Shown here piece by piece: positions 15,282-21,880 of a stretch of 21,880 nucleotides of DNA; the stretch's first letter is position 1; every line of letters starts with the position of its first letter. The position numbers and the translations under genes are program-made. The notes beneath the pieces are model-generated. The model did no database searches, was not told where the DNA came from, and worked only from the letters and a program-made list of their open reading frames with translations. The stretch lies in the NCBI GenBank assembly GCA_050260415.1, contig JBLNCE010000125.1:1-21880 (forward strand). The letters run 5' to 3'. This stretch comes from JBLNCE01 sp050260415 (GTDB taxonomy: Bacteria; Bacillota; UBA4882; JAAYXC01).

Positions 15282-15290
15282 ATTATAGCA
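15282..15290 (-). promoter_or_regulatory. Extended -10 promoter of the YbjN/CheA-like operon
   Basis: The minus strand reads TGCTATAAT, an extended -10 element with a perfect hexamer. The -35 region (TTCGTA at 17 bp) is weak, as is common for extended -10 promoters. The start would be near 15275, giving a ~45-nt leader. Confidence 0.65.
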
Positions 15291-15337
15291 CGAACAGGCC
15301 ATAGTACGAAACCAAGGTTTACCTGTCTGAATTCTTT

Positions 15338-15353
15338 TCACCGTTTCCGGTGA
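15338..15353. promoter_or_regulatory. Small palindrome before glycosyltransferase gene
   Basis: The inverted repeat tcaccg/cggtga with a 4-bp centre lies 10 bp upstream of the ATG at 15364. It may be an operator or an RNA hairpin over the ribosome site; the evidence is only the symmetry. Confidence 0.3.
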
Positions 15354-15363
15354 TCATAAACGT

Positions 15364-16512
15364 ATGCGCATTCTACATGTGGTCAGGCCCGCCGACGGGG
15401 GCATGCGAGAACACCTCTTGAGCCTCGTCAGGGGGTTGATCGGATTGAAAATGGAAGTGGGTTTGCTCTCCCCGAGCCCGGAACTGAACCGTGACGCCGA
15501 GGCATTCGGGGCAAAGGCGTTCAGCGCGCCGATCGGCGACCGGCCCGGGATGCGGGATCTCGAGGCGATAGCGCTGCTCAAGCGGTCCGCGACCGCATTC
15601 AACCCCGACTTGCTTCACGTCCACGGTCTCAGGGCGGCCTGGCTCGCGCGTCCGGTGGCAAGGGCGCTCGGCTTGCCGGTGGTGGTGACGTACCATGCCA
15701 CGCTCGATAACGGCAGCCGCCTGCGACAGGCGCTCACGATCCAACTGGAACGCTTGATGTCCCGGTGGCATGGCTTGGCCATCGCCGTCTCCGAGGGAGT
15801 GCGCGCGGACCTCCTCGCCCGGGTGGGGCTTAACCCCGCATCGATTATCACCATTCTCAACGGCATCGACTTTTCGCGCCTCGAACCGCATCATGCCCGC
15901 GCGGAAGTCCGGCTGGCACTAGGCATACCCGTGGAGGCAACCGTGGTGGGGACCGTGGCCCGGCTCGCGCCGCAAAAGGACCTCCATACCCTGCTTCGGG
16001 CCGCGCCATTAATAATCGCCCGTGCTCCCGCCACACACTTCGTCGTGATCGGCGACGGCCCCCTCCGCGCCGAACTCATGCAACTAGCGCGCGATCTCGG
16101 GCTTGCCGGGCAGGTGCATTTTCTGGGACACCGCCACGATCTACCCGATCTCTTGGGCATGATGGACGTATTCGCACTCAGTTCCCGGTACGAGGGCGCG
16201 CCTCTCTCCATTATCGAAGCGATGGGCGCCGGATTACCGATCGTCGCCACCAGAGTGGAGGGGACCTCTGACCTGATCGATGATGGAGTGACGGGGTTTC
16301 TCGTTCCAGCAGGGGACTCTATGGCTATTGCCCAGCGAATCCTCGCCTTCATCCTGGACCCAGAGCTCCGGGCCAAAACCGGCAGCGAAGCCAAGCGGTT
16401 ATCACGCGCCCGGTATAGCTTGGAAAGGATGATCCTCGAGACCTGCCAGGTCTACTGCTCAATCGTGGCAGCCACGCGTGGCAAAAAAAGTCCACCCTTG
16501 CGGGTGGATTAA
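15364..16512 (+). CDS. Family 4 glycosyltransferase
   Basis: This 382-residue GT-B fold glycosyltransferase opens MRILHVVRPADGGMREHLL, with the glycine-rich acceptor-domain loop. Further marks are PDLLHVHGLRAAWLA, the linker INGID-type sequence ILNGIDFSRL, and the donor-binding domain VVGTVARLAPQKDLHTLLRA, VIGDGPLRAEL, then the E-x7-E region EGAPLSIIEAMGAGLPIVATRVEG. The likely role is transfer of a nucleotide-activated sugar to a lipid- or polysaccharide-linked acceptor at the inner membrane. The sugar and product cannot be read, and no other sugar gene is near, so it may act alone in glycolipid or exopolysaccharide synthesis. Its 3' end overlaps a minus-strand terminator. Confidence 0.92.
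   Translation: MRILHVVRPADGGMREHLLSLVRGLIGLKMEVGLLSPSPELNRDAEAFGAKAFSAPIGDRPGMRDLEAIALLKRSATAFNPDLLHVHGLRAAWLARPVARALGLPVVVTYHATLDNGSRLRQALTIQLERLMSRWHGLAIAVSEGVRADLLARVGLNPASIITILNGIDFSRLEPHHARAEVRLALGIPVEATVVGTVARLAPQKDLHTLLRAAPLIIARAPATHFVVIGDGPLRAELMQLARDLGLAGQVHFLGHRHDLPDLLGMMDVFALSSRYEGAPLSIIEAMGAGLPIVATRVEGTSDLIDDGVTGFLVPAGDSMAIAQRILAFILDPELRAKTGSEAKRLSRARYSLERMILETCQVYCSIVAATRGKKSPPLRVD
16483..16508 (-). terminator. Intrinsic terminator on minus strand
   Basis: The stem tccaccc 16491-16497 with gggtgga 16502-16508 (loop ttgc) is followed on the minus strand by a C and seven T residues. It lies inside the last codons of the glycosyltransferase gene. It must end a transcript entering from the right: either read-through from the P-type ATPase gene or an unrecognised RNA made within 16513-17262. 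Confidence 0.8.
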
Positions 16513-17262
16513 AAGAAACCTGAGAATCTTACCTGCCTTGACTGCCGGCGTCGTCAAAAGCAAGCGAGCACATACATGGCACCGGCGCCAGTGTCAAGTA
16601 ATAGTGCTCTAGCCCCCAACCGAAAACGACCCTCCGGCCAGGTTCATGACCAAATCATATCATCCAAATCTCCGCTCGATCAAGACCCGCCTGTTCGTCT
16701 CTATGACCGGGAAGTGTAATGAGATACTCGGGGTGAGCCTTGTCTCATCCGGACAAAGAATTAGGAACCTGCATTAACCTTATCTCCGGCCACCGCACCC
16801 GACTGCGTAGATACCTGCAACCTTTCGGCTACAAGCACCTATTACACCGACTACGATGACCTTGGACCGACTGCCATTGGAACTTGGGCATCCGCCGACA
16901 GTCTCTCGACTGCCGGCGAACACTTTCGCTCCCATGACAATCTGGGCTTGACCGCCGCCGATGCGTTTCCCTGGCATGACGATCTCATCAACCGCCATAC
17001 CAAGTTGGCACACCGACGACGATCTAACTCAGACCGACAAGGACCCGAGCCGCCAACCGGTGACATGGCCGCAGTACTAGCCACAAGCCAGAGGTCAGAT
17101 GGTGGAGCTTTTGAGCCCAAGCCGATCCTTCGTCCGACCGACGCCGATCCTTTGGGTCCGTAAGACGGGACCGACGCCGATCTGCGCCTCGGCCAATGCA
17201 GATCCCTCGCTAGATAGAATGACCCATCGTAGCCCGGCTATGAATTGAAAATAATAGACATC
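16513..17262. other. 750-bp convergent intergenic region
   Basis: No complete gene is supported. It contains the ~40-bp degenerate array (see the repeat entry), a 14-bp exact direct repeat gaccgacgccgatc at 17136 and 17169, and an 11-bp direct repeat gactgccggcg at 16540 and 16908. A minus-strand TTGACA sits at 16592-16597. Both strands have short open frames without ribosome sites. Confidence 0.6.
16776..17058. repeat. Degenerate tandem array, unit about 40 bp
   Basis: On the plus strand a core of the form GAC-n-(a)TCT/CTT followed 8-14 bp later by (c)ACYGCC recurs at 16858, 16897, 16936, 16978 and 17018 (steps 39, 39, 42, 40), with weaker members at 16818 and 16776. On the minus strand, 16780-16939 reads as 13-residue repeats: VMGAKVFAGSRET, VGGCPSSNGSRSK, VIVVGVIGACSRK, VAGIYAVGCGGRR and a stop. 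The 40-bp steps break the frame elsewhere, so it is either the wreck of a repeat-protein gene or a DNA-level array of binding sites spaced near four helical turns. Confidence 0.55.
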
Positions 17263-19980
17263 CTACCCTTTTTTACCAGATCGGACAGACCCGTCCGCTT
17301 GCTCCCGGGGCCCGATCCGTTTGACGAGTTCAGCACCGAGCATCGGCAGGAATGAGCAGAGCGCCACCAGACCCCAAGCATTCGGGCCAATCCTGGTTGT
17401 CTTGAAGATCTGCGCGAAAAGCGGGACGAAGAGCACGGCGAAAACGACCGCCACCGAAGATAGAATCGCCAGGATCAGTTTCGGGTTCCCAAGGACGGGC
17501 ATCCGCCACCAGGCCAGGCGCTCCGAGCGGTTTGAAAGCGAACGCCAGAGCTCGGCCAAGGCAAGGGTGGCAAAGGCCGATGTACGCGCCATCGCCAGGT
17601 CTTCAGCGCTGCGGCCCGGGTGGAGTAAGACGAATGGGATCAAGGTGGCGACGGCGATTAATGTGCCGACGAATGCGAGGCGGATAATAATGGCCCGGCT
17701 CAAGATGCCCTCGCGCGGATCCCGCGGTGGGATGCGCATGATCGCTTTTTCTTTTGGCTCAACGCCGAGCGCCAAGGCGGGCAGCCCGTCCGTGACCAGG
17801 TTGATGAGCAGGATCTGCACGGGGATCAACGGACCCGGCAGACCCGCGATGATGGCCAGAAAGAAGAGCATTAACTCCCCGATATTACAGGAGAGCAGGT
17901 AGATTACTGCTTTTCGGATATTCTCGAAGATGATACGTCCTTCCTCGATCGCCGCCACAATGGTGGCAAAATTGTCGTCCGCCAAGACCATGTCGGAGGC
18001 GCCTTTGGCAACTTCCGTGCCGCTGACCCCCATCGCGACGCCTATATCGGCCGAGCGAAGCGCGGGGGCGTCGTTGACGCCGTCGCCAGTCATCGCCACG
18101 ACCTCGCCCTGCGCGCGGAGCGCATCGACGATTCTCAGCTTGTGTTCGGGCGAAACGCGTGCGAAGACGCTGGTGCTCTTGAGCACCCGCCCGAGATCAT
18201 CCTGGGACATGCTTTCTATCTCGGCCCCGGTTAGTACCGTCTCGCCATGCATGCCCAGTTCGGACGCGATCGCGCGTGCCGTCACCGGGAAGTCGCCGGT
18301 CACCATCACGGGTTTGATGCCCGCTTCAAGACAGGTGGCTACCGCGGCCTTCGCCTCCTCGCGTACCGGATCCTGCATCGCGACCAGGCCAAGGAAACTC
18401 AGGTCCTGTTCCCAAAGGCTTTCCGCATCTTGTCCCGGTTCAAGGTAGCGATAGGCCACGCCCAAGACCCTCAGGCCGCAAGCGCCCAAGCGGCCTATTT
18501 CCCGATCGTATTCTGCGCGCTTAGCCTCGGAAAGCGGCCGATCCTCCCCCTGCACGTGATAGTCGCGGCATAGACCGAGGAGGATATCCGGCGCGCCTTT
18601 GGTAATAGCCAGCCTGCGATCGCCTTGCCGGTGCACGGTTGTCATGCGCTTGCGGGACGAATCGAAGGGTATCTCCTGTAAACGAGGTAATTCCGCTTGG
18701 AGCCTTTCCTGCTTCAATCCGCCTTTGGCCGCCAGGACCACTAACGCGGCTTCGGTGGGATCTCCGATCACGCCGGCGACACCTGTCTTGTCCTCGGTCA
18801 GGCCGGCGTCGTTGCAGGCCAGGCAAGCTTGGAGAAGAAATAAGAGGTCGGGGTCACTGTCTGTTTGTAACACGCGGCCGTCCGAGTCGGCAAAGCCGCC
18901 CTTCGTCTCATAACCACGGCCGCTGACGGTAACCCTGTCCCCCCGCGCGAGGTGCACTTCGGTAACGGTCATCTTGTTCTCCGTCAGGGTTCCAGTCTTG
19001 TCGGAGCAGACAAAAGTGGCGCACCCAAGGGTCTCGACGGCCGGAAGGCGTCTGATGATGGCATTTTTCGTAATCATGCGCTGCACGCCGAGGGCCAGCA
19101 CGATGGTGACCATGGCCGGGAGCCCTTCGGGAATTGCTGCCACCGCAAGCGAAACCGCCGTCATAAACATCTCGAGCAGCGCCCCTCCGCGCAGGACGCC
19201 CAGCAAAAAGACCACGGCGCAGATGCAGAGACACGCGATGCCGAGCCATTGACCGAACTGGGTTAGCTTCCGCTGCAGGGGCGTTTCTTGTTCCTCGACC
19301 GCGGCCACGAGCGCGGCAATCTTCCCGATCTCCGTCTCCATGCCGGTGCGGATCACCAAGCCGCGGCCACGGCCATAAACGACCGTTGTACCCAAAAAAG
19401 CCAGCCCAGGCTGGTCGCCGATCGCCGCCTCCGGTGCCGCCAACGCGGTCGCGTTCTTCTCCACCGGTACCGACTCTCCGGTAAGAGCCGATTCATCCGT
19501 CTTTAGATTGACGGATTCGAGCAGGCGCAAATCCGCCGGAACAACGTCCCCGGCTTGAATGACCACCAAATCACCGGGTACGAGCTCGGGGGAGGGAACA
19601 CGCATCTGCTGCCCGTCGCGAACCACGGTGGCTTCCGGGACAGCCAGGCGGCGTAGCGCCGCCAGTGCCCGCTCAGCCTTGCCTTCCTGAATGACGCCCA
19701 ACACAGCGTTTAGGATTACGATGCCCAGGATAACGGCCGCGTCCAAGAGTTCCCCCATGAGCGCCGCGATAACCGTGGATGCGATCAAGATAAGCACGAG
19801 AAAGTCCTTGAACTGTGTGAGAAGCATCGAAATGAAGCTGCGCGGGGGTTCCTCTATCAGCCGGTTCGGGCCGTGTCTACCAAGGCGCGCTGCCGCCTCT
19901 TCCCTGGTCAGGCCAGCCGTCGTGTTGGCTCCCAATTCTGCCGCGGCTTCTTGCGCGGTGAGCGAACCCCAACTTGACAT
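17263..19980 (-). CDS. P2A-type calcium-transporting P-type ATPase
   Basis: This 905-residue membrane pump uses ATP to move a cation, most likely Ca2+ outward. In order it has the N-terminal cation ATPase domain (LTREEAAARLGRHGPN), the actuator motif TGES (ALTGESVPV), M4 with IPEGLP, the phosphorylation site SDKTGTLTENK (Asp near 327), the nucleotide-binding KGAPD, the hinge TGDGVNDAPAL, and M5-M6 with NIGE and NLVTDGLPALALG. The Ca2+-coordinating residues of SERCA/PMR1 type pumps (Glu in PEGLP, Asn and Glu in NIGE, Asn, Thr and Asp in NLVTD) are all present, which argues against a P2C Na/K or a heavy-metal P1B pump. ATG at 19980. It has no obvious terminator of its own before 16508. Confidence 0.92.
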   Translation of the reverse strand: MSSWGSLTAQEAAAELGANTTAGLTREEAAARLGRHGPNRLIEEPPRSFISMLLTQFKDFLVLILIASTVIAALMGELLDAAVILGIVILNAVLGVIQEGKAERALAALRRLAVPEATVVRDGQQMRVPSPELVPGDLVVIQAGDVVPADLRLLESVNLKTDESALTGESVPVEKNATALAAPEAAIGDQPGLAFLGTTVVYGRGRGLVIRTGMETEIGKIAALVAAVEEQETPLQRKLTQFGQWLGIACLCICAVVFLLGVLRGGALLEMFMTAVSLAVAAIPEGLPAMVTIVLALGVQRMITKNAIIRRLPAVETLGCATFVCSDKTGTLTENKMTVTEVHLARGDRVTVSGRGYETKGGFADSDGRVLQTDSDPDLLFLLQACLACNDAGLTEDKTGVAGVIGDPTEAALVVLAAKGGLKQERLQAELPRLQEIPFDSSRKRMTTVHRQGDRRLAITKGAPDILLGLCRDYHVQGEDRPLSEAKRAEYDREIGRLGACGLRVLGVAYRYLEPGQDAESLWEQDLSFLGLVAMQDPVREEAKAAVATCLEAGIKPVMVTGDFPVTARAIASELGMHGETVLTGAEIESMSQDDLGRVLKSTSVFARVSPEHKLRIVDALRAQGEVVAMTGDGVNDAPALRSADIGVAMGVSGTEVAKGASDMVLADDNFATIVAAIEEGRIIFENIRKAVIYLLSCNIGELMLFFLAIIAGLPGPLIPVQILLINLVTDGLPALALGVEPKEKAIMRIPPRDPREGILSRAIIIRLAFVGTLIAVATLIPFVLLHPGRSAEDLAMARTSAFATLALAELWRSLSNRSERLAWWRMPVLGNPKLILAILSSVAVVFAVLFVPLFAQIFKTTRIGPNAWGLVALCSFLPMLGAELVKRIGPREQADGSVRSGKKG

Positions 19981-20156
19981 CGTTAACGAGCCTCGCTTTC
20001 ATCTGGTTCTCACGTGATGTTTCGGGAAACCGTGGAGCGCGATCTGTTGGCTGCGCCGACGGCGAAGCCCGAGGCAGCATCCTCCGATGCCGTCGAGACG
20101 AAGAGAGATTCGCGTCCTTTCTGCGATTATCCTGCTATCGTCCTGTTCGTAATAGG

Positions 20157-20187
20157 AACAAAAGGCCCCCGGGTTATCCGGGGGTCC
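20157..20187 (-). terminator. Intrinsic terminator of alcohol dehydrogenase gene
   Basis: A GC-rich stem (ggccccc at 20164-20170 with gggggtcc at 20180-20187 plus inner pairs) is followed on the minus strand by TTTTGTT (20163-20157). It is ~100 bp past the dehydrogenase stop and separates it from the P-type ATPase transcript. Confidence 0.75.
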
Positions 20188-20288
20188 GTAGGGCAGGTTT
20201 TACCCTATATTAAGAAAGCAGAAGCCAACCATAGCGCGCACATGCTCGCGCCAAAACCGCCGTTTTTCAAGGCGCTTTCGAAATTGGG

Positions 20289-21533
20289 TCAGAACGTCTG
20301 CCGCAGAAGCCTCTCCATATCCTCGGGACTCACTGGCCGCGGATTGTTTAGCCACGCGCGTTGAGTCTTGGTATCGGCCAATAGCTGTGGCAAGGTCTCC
20401 TCTGTGACGCCAATATCTCTCAGCCTTAACGGTAGATTAACGTCATTGAGCAGCGTCCGGACTGCCTGGGCCGCCATCCCGGCGGCTTGTCGCAGGCTCA
20501 TGCCCTCGACATTCTCGCCCAAAAGCGCCGCGATATCCCTATGTTTCTCCAGGTTGGCGGCGAGATTGTATTCCAACACGGCCGGCAGGGCCAGACCTAC
20601 CGTGGTACCGTGGTCGGTATTGCAGATTCCCCCGATGGTCATCGCCATACCGTGCGCCGCCGCCGTCCCGGCGTTGGCGATGGCCATCCCCGCCAGATTG
20701 CTGGCCAGCATCATGCCCGTACGTGCCTCCATGTCGTCGCCGTAAAGCACGGCCCGGCGAAGGTACTGGTTGACCAGGCTCATGGCCTTGCGCGCGTAGA
20801 GATCCGAGATTGGGTGCGCTTGCCGCGACGTATAGGCCTCCATGGCATGGGCTAGAGCGTCCACCCCGGTATTGGCCGTGATGTATGGCGGCAGTTTGAG
20901 CGTGAGGGCGGGGTCCAGAATGGCGACCGTAGGAAAATTATGGGGACTTCGGAGCGCATCCTTGCGTTTGCTCTCACGAATAGTCAGAACGGAAATGTGC
21001 GTTACCTCCGCCCCGGTGCCCGCGGTCGTGGGAATGGCGAGGCAAGGCAGGCCCTTCCTTGGCATACCGTTCTGCATCAGATCCACTACGGGGATACCCA
21101 AACCCGCCGACGAGGCAATGGCCTTTGCCGCGTCAACGGCGCTGCCGCCGCCAAGGCCGATGATGACGTCGCAGCCGCGATCCCTGGCCGTTTTAACACC
21201 CTCCTCCACCGAGGCGGTGCTCGGATTCGTCTCGATTTCCTCAAAGAGTTCATATGGGATACCTTTACCGGACAGGCTTTTCTCAACCATGGCGGTAAAG
21301 CCCAGACTGCGCATGGCGCTTGTGCCCGTCACCACCAGAGCCTTGGTGCCGAGTTGCGCCGTCTCATCTCCCGTCCTGGCAATAGATCCCACACCAAAGA
21401 TGACCTTGGTGGGCATCAGGGCTTGATATGCTAATCTCTCCAAATGCGCCAACTCCTGTTCCTTAATTCTTTGGAACCCCTGCTCTCCATGGGCGGCTAT
21501 TTTCTTCAAACCCGTAATCATTCCTGCTGACAA
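20289..21533 (-). CDS. Iron-containing (group III) alcohol dehydrogenase
   Basis: This ~410-residue NAD(P)-dependent dehydrogenase interconverts an alcohol and an aldehyde. KVIFGVGSI and VIIGLGGGSAVDAAKAIA form the nucleotide-binding half. The four metal ligands of the family are present: Asp and His in GVDALAHAMEAY, His in AAAHGMAM and His in NTDHGTTVGL. IPTTAGTGAEVT is the usual phosphate/active-site loop. The substrate is not readable from sequence. The start is uncertain. TTG at 21533 gives the longest frame but overlaps a candidate -10 box; ATG at 21521 and TTG at 21512 (agga 10 bp upstream) are alternatives. It is a single gene ending in its own terminator, and its upstream side is the 54-bp repeat cluster. 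Confidence 0.9.
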   Translation of the reverse strand: MSAGMITGLKKIAAHGEQGFQRIKEQELAHLERLAYQALMPTKVIFGVGSIARTGDETAQLGTKALVVTGTSAMRSLGFTAMVEKSLSGKGIPYELFEEIETNPSTASVEEGVKTARDRGCDVIIGLGGGSAVDAAKAIASSAGLGIPVVDLMQNGMPRKGLPCLAIPTTAGTGAEVTHISVLTIRESKRKDALRSPHNFPTVAILDPALTLKLPPYITANTGVDALAHAMEAYTSRQAHPISDLYARKAMSLVNQYLRRAVLYGDDMEARTGMMLASNLAGMAIANAGTAAAHGMAMTIGGICNTDHGTTVGLALPAVLEYNLAANLEKHRDIAALLGENVEGMSLRQAAGMAAQAVRTLLNDVNLPLRLRDIGVTEETLPQLLADTKTQRAWLNNPRPVSPEDMERLLRQTF

Positions 21534-21562
21534 TTTTACGCGGCCGTGTTAGCATGGGGCAA
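21533..21562 (-). promoter_or_regulatory. Possible promoter of the alcohol dehydrogenase gene
   Basis: The minus strand has TTGCCC (21562-21557) and TAAAAT (21538-21533) with 18-bp spacing. If used, the transcript starts near 21526, which would exclude the TTG at 21533 as the start codon and give a very short leader. Confidence 0.4.
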
Positions 21563-21596
21563 CGACCCCAGGGCCACGAAGGCCCGCGGGTCGTTG
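21560..21596. repeat. Nested stem-loop beside the 54-bp repeats
   Basis: The outer arms caacgaccc 21560-21568 and gggtcgttg 21588-21596 enclose gggcc/ggccc (21571-21575, 21581-21585). The inner gggcc-n5-ggccc stem is the same type found in each of the 54-bp tandem units. There is no T-run. Confidence 0.6.
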
Positions 21597-21602
21597 AGCC
21601 AC

Positions 21603-21764
21603 GGTCTCGGCGATCACCATCCATGGTTGCCTCGACCTCGGGCCGTCCAGGCCCTGGGTCTCGGCGATCACCATCCATGGTTGCCTCGACCTCGGGCCGT
21701 CCAGGCCCTGGGTCTCGGCGATCACCATCCGTGGTTGCCTCGACCTCGGGCCGTCCAGACCCTG
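21603..21764. repeat. Three tandem 54-bp direct repeats
   Basis: Units at 21603-21656, 21657-21710 and 21711-21764 begin ggtctcggcgatcaccatcc. The first two are identical; the third differs at two visible positions (ccatccGtgg, ccagAccctg). Each holds a gggcc-n5-ggccc hairpin; the change in unit three breaks its stem. They lie between the rRNA operon terminator and the alcohol dehydrogenase gene. They are contiguous without spacers, so this is not a CRISPR array. The unit is 18 codons long, which leaves frames open through it on both strands without implying a protein. Confidence 0.9.
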
Positions 21765-21784
21765 GGAAGGGCGCCCAGGAGCTA

Positions 21785-21810
21785 ATTAAAAACCCCGCCA
21801 TTCGGCGGGG
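21785..21810 (-). terminator. Intrinsic terminator of the rRNA operon
   Basis: A perfect ccccgcc/ggcgggg stem (21793-21799, 21804-21810, loop attc) is followed on the minus strand by TTTTTAAT. It is directly downstream of the 5S rRNA. A second, outer inverted repeat of 14 bp (21775-21788 with 21815-21828) surrounds it and includes the last five bases of the 5S gene. Confidence 0.9.
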
Positions 21811-21823
21811 CTTCTAATTAGCT

Positions 21824-21880
21824 CCTGGCAACGACCTACTCTCCCAGCCGGTTACCCGACAAGTACCATCGGCGCGGAGG
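21824..21880 (-). rRNA. rrf: 5S ribosomal RNA, 3' half (partial)
   Basis: The minus strand reads cctccgcgccgatggtactt at the window edge, then ggctgggagagtagg and cgttgccagg. The GCCGATGGTA and GAGAGTAGG blocks and the CCAGG end are the conserved 3' half of bacterial 5S rRNA. About 57 of ~115 bases are inside the window, and the rest, with 23S and 16S presumably further right, lies outside. The 3' end is placed at 21824 from the CCAGG that normally pairs with the 5' CCTGG. Confidence 0.88.

Noticed and set aside
16765..17163. Plus-strand frame open for about 130 codons in the convergent gap
   Set aside because: It has no ribosome site or good start codon and no domain; openness comes from the degenerate repeats. 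Kept as repeat evidence only.
16600..17200. CRISPR array
   Set aside because: Units are too divergent and are not separated by unique spacers of constant size; no cas gene is present.
20014..20364. 116-residue plus-strand frame in the ATPase/dehydrogenase gap
   Set aside because: It passes through the dehydrogenase terminator and into its coding region antisense; no family pattern.
21463..21801. Minus-strand frame with three 18-residue repeats (GRPEVEATMDGDRRD)
   Set aside because: The repeat length is a multiple of three, which keeps frames open by chance. It starts inside the rRNA terminator, lacks a ribosome site and overlaps the dehydrogenase start.

Overview
The window looks like a piece of a GC-rich (about 60% by eye) Gram-negative bacterial chromosome, most likely a proteobacterium. 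The evidence is a signal-peptide beta-barrel-type protein, Escherichia-like sigma70 hexamers, clear Shine-Dalgarno sites with frequent TTG/GTG starts, and a bacterial 5S rRNA. The species cannot be fixed from the sequence. No phage, transposase or CRISPR array is visible.

Left part (1-7061). A structured inverted-repeat region at the left edge precedes a DNA methyltransferase fused to a MutT-type Nudix domain (224-1933). A large palindromic intergenic repeat follows (2001-2063). Next come a small multidrug-export-type membrane protein (minus strand), an exported LCAT/lipase-like alpha/beta hydrolase, an orphan ABC substrate-binding protein, and an unknown membrane protein (minus). A previously easy-to-miss 18-codon gene encoding MGCCGGKKEEKKDTTKKK has its own ribosome binding site and terminator. 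A small outer-membrane-type protein ends tail-to-tail, sharing a CTAG, with an MGMT-family DNA repair protein.

Decayed/unknown stretch (7062-8769). It holds a radical-SAM (spore-photoproduct-lyase-like) gene cut off soon after its iron-sulfur cluster motif, about 450 bp with no recognisable gene, a function-unknown protein and a 45-residue Cys-rich protein.

Central part (8770-15363, all minus). A promoter with an extended -10 at 15282 probably drives three genes: an exported YbjN-like protein, a CheA-like protein and a receptor-like protein. The CheA-like protein has the full P1-P5 layout but has lost the phospho-accepting histidine and the N-box, and the MCP-like protein has no periplasmic sensor. 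No CheW, CheY, CheR or CheB is present. A near-perfect sigma70 promoter buried in the end of the MCP gene starts a second operon: acyl-CoA ligase plus a WYL-type regulator.

Right part (15364-21880). A family-4 glycosyltransferase (plus) converges on a calcium-type P-type ATPase (minus). Between them lie 750 bp containing a degenerate array with a period close to 40 bp, which reads in one minus-strand stretch as a 13-residue repeat, and a strong minus-strand terminator. An iron-dependent alcohol dehydrogenase (minus) follows with its own terminator. Then come three tandem 54-bp repeats, the terminator of an rRNA operon, and the 3' half of a 5S rRNA running off the right edge (minus).

The strongest candidates for something not yet described are the catalytically dead chemosensory pair with its YbjN-like partner, the methyltransferase-Nudix fusion, the ~40-bp degenerate array, and the repeat cluster beside the rRNA operon.
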